From NCBI GenBank assembly GCA_012515885.1, contig JAAYXN010000406.1:1-5528 (forward strand): a stretch of 5,528 bases of DNA, in the 5' to 3' direction. How positions within the stretch are numbered: position 1 is the stretch's first letter; each line of letters begins with the position of its first letter. The notes below the pieces were generated by a model. The model was not told the DNA's origin. It searched no databases and worked only from the letters and a program-made list of their open reading frames with translations. Source of the stretch: Rhodococcus sp. (in: high G+C Gram-positive bacteria) (GTDB lineage: Bacteria > Actinomycetota > Actinomycetes > Mycobacteriales > Mycobacteriaceae). Shown piece after piece: positions 1 to 4,373 of this stretch. A program made the translations under genes and the position numbers.

Positions 1-445
1 CCATACCGGAGAACAGGGTGTGCCCAGCGAGTGCGTCGTAACGCGCGCGCAGGTACTTCGCGTTGGCCTCACCGTGCACGAAGCTCACGTGCGGGATGGG
101 GTTAACAAATTCTTTGGGGTTGGCCAGGATGCCGGTCTCGACGCCGTGCGCCCAGAACTGGCGGGACACCTGGAACTGCTCGTTGACGTTGATGGCTTTC
201 GTGATGTCAACGCTGCCGTCCTTGTTGGCCGGCGTGTAATTGAGTTCGCACAGTGCCGAGTGACCGGTACCGGCGTTGTTCCACGGGTCGCTGCTTTCGG
301 CTGCGACGGCGTCAAGGCGTTCGAGGACGGTGACAGACCAGTCAGGTTGGACCTGACGCAGGATCGCACCGAGTGTGGCGCTCATAATGCCTGCTCCGAC
401 GAGTACTACGTCGGTTTTCGTCTCTACCGCGTTCTTGTTAGACAC
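1..445 (-). CDS. mqo: Malate:quinone oxidoreductase, N-terminal part (runs off the left edge)
   Basis: Mqo is an FAD-dependent, peripheral membrane enzyme that oxidises malate to oxaloacetate and passes electrons to the quinone pool, doing the malate dehydrogenase step of the TCA cycle. About 148 residues of roughly 500 are visible. Near residue 13 is the FAD-binding motif DVVLVGAGIMSATLG, followed by the Mqo hallmarks SSDPWNNAGTGHSALCELNY, FQVSRQFWAHGVE and NPKEFVNPIPHVSF, matching what I remember of C. glutamicum Mqo. I chose the GTG at 445 because a purine-rich AGGAAGAAAG (454-463) lies 8 bases upstream and the product then starts MSNKNAV. An in-frame ATG at 469 would add eight residues (MDRKKDSP) but has no clear ribosome binding site. 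It is divergent from the hydrolase gene on its right. Identity is near certain; only the exact start is open. Confidence 0.95.
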   Translation of the reverse strand, partial: MSNKNAVETKTDVVLVGAGIMSATLGAILRQVQPDWSVTVLERLDAVAAESSDPWNNAGTGHSALCELNYTPANKDGSVDITKAINVNEQFQVSRQFWAHGVETGILANPKEFVNPIPHVSFVHGEANAKYLRARYDALAGHTLFSGM

Positions 446-504
446 TGGAGAATCTTTCTTCCTGTCCATTGGCCATGCGCAGTCGCCTGCCCCGTTCGAC
501 AGAC

Positions 505-510
505 AGGTTA
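505..510 (-). promoter_or_regulatory. Possible -10 box of the mqo promoter
   Basis: Read on the minus strand, TAACCT fits the corynebacterial TAnnnT -10 pattern and would give a 5' untranslated region of about 50 bases before the GTG at 445. No convincing -35 is visible. Just upstream, GTGA-gt-TCAC (514-523) is a short perfect inverted repeat at about -20 to -30 and could be a regulator site. It is too short and too tightly spaced to be a GlxR/CRP-type site (TGTGA-N6-TCACA). Weak, based on pattern only. Confidence 0.28.
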
Positions 511-609
511 CCCGTGAGTTCACTTGTTGTTGTGTCGCCCCGGTGCTGGGCGTGCGCGATGCCACGTCCTGCCCCTGTGAGGAGGCAGCGCTGAAGGGGC
601 GTCTGCGTC

Positions 610-615
610 TACCCT
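610..615 (+). promoter_or_regulatory. Possible -10 box for a leaderless hydrolase transcript
   Basis: TACCCT matches TAnnnT and is followed by only six bases (616-621) before the GTG at 622, so transcription would begin at or next to the start codon. No Shine-Dalgarno stands at a useful distance from 622; GAAGGGG (593-599) is more than 20 bases away. This supports a leaderless mRNA, which is common in corynebacteria. No clear -35 was found. Confidence 0.4.
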
Positions 616-621
616 GTGGGG

Positions 622-1623
622 GTGAGTAAGTGGGAGCCTGACGTCCTCGGCGACGGATACGAGCAACTGACCATTCCGCTTGGCAGCGACCCAGATGGCG
701 AGGGCGACGTCGTCGCGACGCTGGTGCGTTACCAACCTAAGTCCGCAGCGGCCAGCGCTGGCCGTGCGGTGCTCTATGTTCACGGTTTTACCGACTACTT
801 TTTCCATCGGCATGTGGCGGAGCATTTCGCTGCGCAGGGCTACGCCTTTTACGCTCTTGATCTGCGTAAATGCGGCCGCTCACGACGCGAGGGGCAGACG
901 CCGCACTACGTGTCGGAGTTGGCGCTCTACGACACCGATCTCGATAGTGCTGTCGAGATCATCCGCGATGAGACTGCTGGCGAGCTGCTTGTGACGGCCC
1001 ATTCAACGGGCGGGCTGATTGTTCCGCTGTGGCTTGATCGGCGCCGCCGCACTGGCCGCCCGGTTCCGGGTTTGTCGGGCGTTGTCCTCAACAGCCCGTG
1101 GTTCGATTTGCAGGGCCCGTCGTATGTACGCAACGTGGGCACGGCAGCGATCGAAGCGGCTGGTCGGGTTCGTCCGATGTCGACGGTGCCGCTGGGCGTT
1201 TCTGTCGCGTACGGCGAAAGCCTGCACGCCGAGAGCAACGGCGAATGGAACTACGACCTCAATTGGAAGCCGCTGACCGGCTTCCCCGTCACTTTCGGGT
1301 GGCTGCGGGCGATTCGCCACGGCCACGCAAAACTGCATCGCGGACTCGATATCGGAGCACCGTCGCTGATTCTGCGGTCACAGAAAACGTACTTCTCCAG
1401 CAAGTACAGCTCGCGCGTCGACGGCGCGGACGCCGTTCTCGATGTGGACCAAATCGCCCGTTGGGCAGGGTGTTTGGGCAATCGGACCACCATTGTCCCT
1501 ATCGATGGCGCCCGACACGACGTGTTCTTGTCCGCGCCAGCGCCCCGCGCGGCGGCGTTTGAGGAACTCGATCTGTGGCTTGACTGGCTGCACGCGCAGC
1601 AAGGCACGTCAGCAAGTTCCTAG
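622..1623 (+). CDS. Alpha/beta hydrolase, lysophospholipase / serine aminopeptidase S33-like
   Basis: This is a 333-residue cytoplasmic alpha/beta-fold hydrolase of the Hydrolase_4 (S33-like, monoacylglycerol-lipase-like) type. The natural substrate cannot be read from the sequence, but an ester or acylglycerol is likely. Motifs in order: the oxyanion-hole segment YVHGFTDYF (residues 52-60), the strand-turn YALDLRKCGRS (77-87), the nucleophile elbow TAHSTGGL with Ser128 (Ala replaces the usual first Gly of GxSxG), a probable acid at Asp274 or Asp276 (VLDVDQI), and the catalytic His299 in GARHDVFLS. No signal peptide or membrane segment is seen. The GTG at 622 (MSKWEPDVLGDG...) is preferred over the GTG at 616, which adds only two residues, because a -10 box sits 6 bases before 622. 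Hydrolases of this kind lie next to mqo in other corynebacteria, as I recall. It ends at the terminator at 1632-1679. Confidence 0.9.
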   Translation: MSKWEPDVLGDGYEQLTIPLGSDPDGEGDVVATLVRYQPKSAAASAGRAVLYVHGFTDYFFHRHVAEHFAAQGYAFYALDLRKCGRSRREGQTPHYVSELALYDTDLDSAVEIIRDETAGELLVTAHSTGGLIVPLWLDRRRRTGRPVPGLSGVVLNSPWFDLQGPSYVRNVGTAAIEAAGRVRPMSTVPLGVSVAYGESLHAESNGEWNYDLNWKPLTGFPVTFGWLRAIRHGHAKLHRGLDIGAPSLILRSQKTYFSSKYSSRVDGADAVLDVDQIARWAGCLGNRTTIVPIDGARHDVFLSAPAPRAAAFEELDLWLDWLHAQQGTSASS

Positions 1624-1631
1624 AGTCCAGC

Positions 1632-1679
1632 TAACCCTGCGTACGAGTCACCACAGGCTCGTACGCAGGGTTATTTCTG
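1632..1679 (+). terminator. Strong hairpin terminator of the hydrolase gene, shared with a converging CDS
   Basis: A perfect 16-bp stem (left arm TAACCCTGCGTACGAG, 1632-1647; right arm 1658-1673) with a 10-base loop (1648-1657) is followed by TTTCTG. It begins eight bases after the plus-strand stop codon, so it is a good intrinsic terminator for that gene. Read on the minus strand there is no T-tract after the stem, so termination in that direction is less certain. The right arm and the loop encode the last residues and the stop codon of the minus-strand gene. Confidence 0.85.
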
Positions 1680-2208
1680 TAGCAAATTCGGCAGCTGCGT
1701 CGCGCGGAATGTTCACGACGGAATCCAAATGCACTGTGCGGTAGTCGGAGTAGACGCGGCGCGCTGAGCCACCGTCGTCGTCGGCAGCGTTGCCGAAGAT
1801 GGTCGTCGTCGGCACTTCCACTGCGGGGCAACCAGGTTCGATTGGCTCCGCCCCTCCCCTGCTGACTGCGGGATGCGGACTGCCCGCCACCACAAGACTG
1901 CCGAAACGGCCAAACTTGTGGGCTGCGAGCAGCCAGGCCAGATCACCGCCGATGCCGTGTCCCGCGAGATTAACCCACGACAGTTTCAGCTGGTCAAGCA
2001 GCTCAATCACCGAGTCTGCAGTGAGCCCGGCCACCGTTTCTGGGACAACGGTGCGCAAATCGGAGCTGTGCAGCCGTTCGCAGACGGCGTCGAAAACCCC
2101 CGCGTCTTCCCCCTCATCTGGCAGCAGCAACACGGCATGAGGGCTTGAGGGACCGTCCAGTGGAACGTCGTAGGTCTCATCTCCAAGCTCAATGCGAGTG
2201 ATCTCCAT
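1648..2208 (-). CDS. Small alpha/beta-hydrolase-like protein lacking the nucleophile serine
   Basis: The 186-residue product has alpha/beta-hydrolase features: strand HAVLLLPDEGEDAG (24-37, where HG-type oxyanion residues normally lie), then LSWVNLAGHGIGGDLAWLLAA (76-96), which matches the nucleophile elbow LxGHSxGG, then a strand FGSLVVAGSP (102-111) and a late strand TTTIFGNAADDD (134-145) where the acid usually sits. The residue at the nucleophile position is Gly85 (codon GGC), not Ser, so classical serine-hydrolase activity is not expected. The catalytic histidine is also unclear; His160 is a candidate. At 186 residues it is shorter than typical family members (about 250-300), lacking most of the cap. 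The reading frame is open throughout, so it may be a non-catalytic or binding homologue, or a decaying gene. It starts with ATG at 2208, probably leaderless, divergent from the GntR operon. I do not recognise a specific function. Confidence 0.8.
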   Translation of the reverse strand: MEITRIELGDETYDVPLDGPSSPHAVLLLPDEGEDAGVFDAVCERLHSSDLRTVVPETVAGLTADSVIELLDQLKLSWVNLAGHGIGGDLAWLLAAHKFGRFGSLVVAGSPHPAVSRGGAEPIEPGCPAVEVPTTTIFGNAADDDGGSARRVYSDYRTVHLDSVVNIPRDAAAEFATEITLRTSLW

Positions 2209-2214
2209 ACTTCG

Positions 2215-2245
2215 AAAATACGCGACCGCCCTCCGCTTGCGGCAA
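2215..2245 (-). promoter_or_regulatory. Promoter of the hydrolase-like gene, probably leaderless
   Basis: On the minus strand a good -10, TATTTT (2220-2215), stands six bases before the ATG at 2208, so the transcript would begin at or near the start codon. A possible -35, TTGCCG (2245-2240), lies 19 bases upstream, a slightly long spacing. No Shine-Dalgarno is present, in agreement with leaderless translation. Confidence 0.45.
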
Positions 2246-2265
2246 GTACCACAAGGCTCTATGGT
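2237..2265 (+). promoter_or_regulatory. Promoter of the GntR-ABC operon
   Basis: TTGCGG (2237-2242) and TATGGT (2260-2265) are separated by exactly 17 bases and fit a housekeeping sigma promoter; TATGGT is a common corynebacterial -10. The expected transcription start is about 2272-2273. The -35 overlaps the -35 of the divergent promoter inside the short palindrome CTTGCGGCAAG (2236-2246), and the -10 overlaps the inverted repeat at 2262-2287. Confidence 0.5.
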
Positions 2266-2287
2266 TAGTTACATGAGTAATGAACCA
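2262..2287. promoter_or_regulatory. Candidate operator: large inverted repeat over the -10 and start site
   Basis: Left arm TGGTTagTTAC (2262-2272) and right arm GTAAtgAACCA (2277-2287) are inverted copies matching at 9 of 11 positions around the 4-base centre ATGA. It covers the end of the -10 box and the predicted transcription start of the GntR-ABC operon. GntR-family regulators bind two-fold symmetric sites, and YtrA-type members usually control their own operon, so a dimer bound here would block RNA polymerase. Assignment to the GntR protein at 2310 is inference from position. Confidence 0.55.
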
Positions 2288-2317
2288 GCGAAGCAGGGAG
2301 GCAGCCCTCGTGCTTGA
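2273..2317 (+). CDS. Possible leaderless micro-ORF ahead of the GntR gene (14 residues)
   Basis: ATG at 2273 falls 7 bases after the -10 TATGGT, so it could be the first codon of the mRNA and be translated without a leader. It reads MSNEPAKQGGSPRA and stops at TGA 2315-2317. It contains the ribosome binding site of the GntR gene (2295-2301) and overlaps the GntR GTG start (2310) by 8 bases in another frame. Translation of it could couple to, or interfere with, regulator synthesis. No similarity to known leader peptides is apparent. This rests only on promoter spacing and geometry and may be chance. Confidence 0.3.
   Translation: MSNEPAKQGGSPRA
2295..2301 (+). promoter_or_regulatory. Ribosome binding site deciding the GntR start
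   Basis: AGGGAGG is separated by 8 bases from GTG 2310 and fits the anti-Shine-Dalgarno well. No such site precedes the in-frame ATG at 2280, so GTG 2310 is favoured. Confidence 0.75.
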
Positions 2318-2663
2318 AGACGGCAAGCCGCTATTCCTGCAGATCGCGGAGATGGTCGAAAACTCGATCATCGATGGCTCGCTCCCCGAAGATGCCCAGG
2401 CACCATCGACCAACGAACTCGCGGCGTTCCATCGAATCAACCCGGCAACCGCGGCCAAAGGCCTCAATCAGCTTGTGGCCGACGGGATTCTCTACAAAAA
2501 GCGAGGAATTGGAATGTTCGTCACACCGGGTGCACCTGACGCACTGAGGTTTCGACGGCGAGAACGCTTCGCGCGCCAATACATTGACCCGCTCATCGCC
2601 GAAGCAAACAAACTTGGCCTGGGCATCGACGAACTGAAGTCAATGCTCGATGGCCGCGAGTAG
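2310..2663 (+). CDS. GntR-family transcriptional regulator, YtrA type
   Basis: A 117-residue DNA-binding regulator. Residues 6-30 (KPLFLQIAEMVENSIIDGSL) form the first helix of the GntR winged helix, followed by the helix-turn-helix around STNELAAFHRINPATAAKGLNQL (33-55) and the wing YKKRGIGMFV (62-71). After that only about 45 residues remain, enough for the two-helix dimerisation tail of the YtrA subfamily but not for the larger FadR, HutC or MocR effector domains. The start is GTG 2310, supported by AGGGAGG; an ATG at 2280 would add ten residues (MNQRSREAAL) that do not fit the usual family N-terminus, which opens near the D/E-G-K/R-P-L-F motif. It heads an operon with the ABC ATPase and permease and probably represses it through the inverted repeat at 2262-2287. 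The inducer is unknown; some YtrA-type systems respond to cell-wall antibiotics. Confidence 0.92.
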   Translation: MLEDGKPLFLQIAEMVENSIIDGSLPEDAQAPSTNELAAFHRINPATAAKGLNQLVADGILYKKRGIGMFVTPGAPDALRFRRRERFARQYIDPLIAEANKLGLGIDELKSMLDGRE

Positions 2664-2685
2664 TAACTCGTACACACCACAGAAG

Positions 2686-2695
2686 AGAAAGGGGG
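2686..2695 (+). promoter_or_regulatory. Ribosome binding site of the ABC ATPase gene
   Basis: AGAAAGGGGG matches 9 of 10 bases of AGAAAGGAGG, the complement of the 16S rRNA 3' end, and stands 7 bases before GTG 2703. It fixes that start and predicts strong translation. Confidence 0.8.
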
Positions 2696-2702
2696 CGTAC
2701 AA

Positions 2703-3593
2703 GTGAGCGCCGCAACTATCGCTTCAACCCGCGGGCTAACCATGCAGTTTGGTTCAGTGACCGCCCTTCATGATGTGACGATCGACCTGCAAGAGAACAA
2801 GATTTACGGGCTTTTGGGACGCAACGGCGCCGGAAAGACCACTCTCATGCAGATCATGACGGGCCAGGTTTTCCAATCCTCCGGTGAGGTGCGGATTTTA
2901 GGCGAGGCCCCGCATGAGAACACGACGATCTTGGAATCGGTCTCTTTCATTAAGGAAAGCCAGTCGTATCCCGCTGATTACAAAGTCCACCATGTAATTT
3001 CGGCTGCGCGCCATTTGCTTCGCGACTGGGATGAGGAGTTCGCTCAGCAACTGCTACGCGACTTCGATCTGCCGCTCGATCGCAAGGTGAAGAAGCTCTC
3101 ACGTGGCATGACGTCGGCCCTCGGCGTCACGTTAGGACTCGCTTCGCGCGCGCCACTGACGTTCTTCGACGAACCGTATCTGGGCCTCGATGCGTCTGCG
3201 CGCCAACTGTTTTACGACCGGCTTCTCACCGACTACGCCGAGCATCCGCGCACGATCGTGCTGTCCACTCACCTCATCGATGAAGTCTCCGATTTGCTTG
3301 AGCACGTCATCGTCATTGACCGCGGCCGGATCATCGCCGACGCCGACGCGGACGAGCTACGTGCATCCGCGATTACGGTTTCGGGCAGTTCCGCGGACGT
3401 CGACACTTTCGTCGGTATGCGCGAGGTGCTGCGCCGCGAATCTATCGGCAACCACACCCGTGTACTTGTTCGCACTGACAGCCATGCCGACGACGCGGGA
3501 CATGCGAAAACCCTCGGCCTCATGGTCGAACCGGTCTCGCTACAACAACTGATCGTCGAAACGACAAGCATGAGCGGAAAGGACGCATCATGA
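2703..3593 (+). CDS. ABC transporter ATP-binding protein of the YtrA-regulated type
   Basis: A 296-residue cytoplasmic ATPase that should energise the membrane protein encoded next. Motifs: Walker A GRNGAGKTT (39-47); Q-loop region SFIKESQSYP (81-90), where Glu85 appears to take the usual Gln place, as in many ABC-2 type ATPases that have PE here; signature LSRGM (132-136, a variant of LSGGQ shared by other ABC-2 type exporters); Walker B LTFFDEP (152-158) with catalytic Glu157; D-loop GLDA (161-164); switch His190 in STH. Residues from about 225 to 290 form a small C-terminal domain seen in this group. GTG 2703 has a near-perfect ribosome binding site. The gene lies 39 bases after the GntR stop, and its own stop overlaps the permease ATG (ATGA), indicating one operon. 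The substrate is unknown; export or envelope-stress defence is the likely role by family. Confidence 0.93.
   Translation: MSAATIASTRGLTMQFGSVTALHDVTIDLQENKIYGLLGRNGAGKTTLMQIMTGQVFQSSGEVRILGEAPHENTTILESVSFIKESQSYPADYKVHHVISAARHLLRDWDEEFAQQLLRDFDLPLDRKVKKLSRGMTSALGVTLGLASRAPLTFFDEPYLGLDASARQLFYDRLLTDYAEHPRTIVLSTHLIDEVSDLLEHVIVIDRGRIIADADADELRASAITVSGSSADVDTFVGMREVLRRESIGNHTRVLVRTDSHADDAGHAKTLGLMVEPVSLQQLIVETTSMSGKDAS
3578..3583 (+). promoter_or_regulatory. Ribosome binding site of the ABC permease gene
   Basis: AAAGGA lies inside the end of the ATPase gene, 6 bases before ATG 3590 and 9 before the second in-frame ATG at 3593. Either start is possible; the products differ by one methionine. Confidence 0.6.
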
Positions 3594-4282
3594 TGTCCCG
3601 AGCCCTATCCGTCTCCCGGATTCATACCGTGGCGTGGCCGCTCCTACTGGCATGGCCGCTGGGAATCCTCGTTATTGCCTTCATCATTCCGTGGGCGATC
3701 TTCGCGCTCGTGCAGGCTGATGAAGCAAACTTCACGGGAAGCGTTAGTGCGCTGCTCGGGGTCATGCTCGCCTTCTATATCAGCGCGATCACTCAAACGT
3801 TCCCGTTTGCTCTTGGCCTCAGTGTTACCCGTAAGGATTACTTCGCGGGCACGCTACTTGTCTCTGCCGTTCAGGTACTCGTCTTCGGAATCTTCTTGTG
3901 GCTGATGGAACTCATCGAAGACGCCACCGGCGGCTGGGGTGTGAAGATGGTGATGTTCGGGATTCCCGGATACTTCACTGATAGTCGTCTACTCCAGCTT
4001 GCGACATACCTGGCGATCATGGTGATGGTGGCCGGACTGGGACTGTTCCTGGGCGCTATCCAGCAGCGCTGGCGCGTCACCGGCCTCTACTCGGTGCTCG
4101 CGGCCGTTCTCGTCTTCTTCGGTGCAGGGTCGATTCTGGTGACGTGGCAGCAGTGGTGGCCGAGCATTGGCAGCTGGTTTGTTGACAGCCCCCGTGTGGT
4201 CCCGATGGTCGGATTGCCACTGGTCATCGGCGTCGTCACTCTCGTCGCAGCGTGGGCAGCTCTGCGCCGATCCACGGCGTAA
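3590..4282 (+). CDS. ABC transporter membrane subunit, six predicted helices
   Basis: A 230-residue hydrophobic protein with about six membrane segments, near residues 17-41, 53-75, 86-108, 136-156, 165-186 and 205-225. The cytoplasmic-loop motif FPFALGLSVTRKDYFAGT (71-88), between helices 2 and 3, resembles the ABC-2 type permeases paired with YtrA-regulated ATPases, where a basic pair follows the second helix. There is no signal peptide or periplasmic domain. The ATG overlaps the ATPase stop (ATGA), so translation is probably coupled, and the two proteins should form a transporter of two ATPases and two membrane subunits. Only one permease gene is present, so a homodimer is likely. The substrate cannot be told. 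It is followed by a strong palindromic terminator. Naming as transporter subunit rests on topology and operon position more than on strong motifs. Confidence 0.87.
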   Translation: MMSRALSVSRIHTVAWPLLLAWPLGILVIAFIIPWAIFALVQADEANFTGSVSALLGVMLAFYISAITQTFPFALGLSVTRKDYFAGTLLVSAVQVLVFGIFLWLMELIEDATGGWGVKMVMFGIPGYFTDSRLLQLATYLAIMVMVAGLGLFLGAIQQRWRVTGLYSVLAAVLVFFGAGSILVTWQQWWPSIGSWFVDSPRVVPMVGLPLVIGVVTLVAAWAALRRSTA

Positions 4283-4306
4283 CCGCCGCGTTGGGGTAAG
4301 CAAGCG

Positions 4307-4354
4307 ACAGCAAGAGGGCCGTCACGATCATGATCGTGACGGCCCTCTTGTTGT
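4307..4354. terminator. Bidirectional palindromic terminator between the ABC operon and map
   Basis: Positions 4311-4330 and 4331-4350 are perfect 20-base inverted copies with no spacer; the RNA would form an 18-bp stem with a 4-base loop, extended further by 4307-4310 against 4351-4354 (one G-T pair). The arms start CAAGAGGGCC, so both directions end in a T-rich CTCTTG, although no long U-tract follows. It sits 28 bases after the permease stop and 23 bases past the map stop on the other strand, so it probably ends both converging transcripts. Confidence 0.85.
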
Positions 4355-4373
4355 GGCGCTAGGGCTCGTGGGG

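Noticed and set aside
446..469. ATG at 469 as the mqo start
   Set aside because: It is in frame, but the purine-rich site AGGAAGAAAG lies downstream of it and is well placed for GTG 445. It is kept as an alternative, not excluded.
20..517. 165-codon open frame on the plus strand opposite mqo
   Set aside because: It lies antisense to an unmistakable Mqo N-terminus and runs past its start; the product shows no recognisable domain, as expected for a shadow frame in GC-rich DNA.
576..580. TGTGA half-site as part of a GlxR (CRP-type) site between mqo and the hydrolase gene
   Set aside because: No TCACA half follows at the required 6-base spacing.
1000..1011. Plus-strand hydrolase as catalytically dead because the elbow is AHSTG and not GxSxG
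   Set aside because: Ala in the first position is tolerated in several hydrolase groups, and the serine, HGF oxyanion segment and final histidine are all present.
1790..2148. Two overlapping plus-strand frames of 116 and 91 codons opposite the hydrolase-like gene
   Set aside because: The minus-strand frame has an alpha/beta-hydrolase elbow, a full-length start and a promoter; the plus frames have neither family features nor a ribosome binding site.
2280..2309. ATG at 2280 as the GntR start
   Set aside because: It is in frame but has no Shine-Dalgarno, adds ten residues absent from the usual family N-terminus, and GTG 2310 has AGGGAGG at 8 bases.
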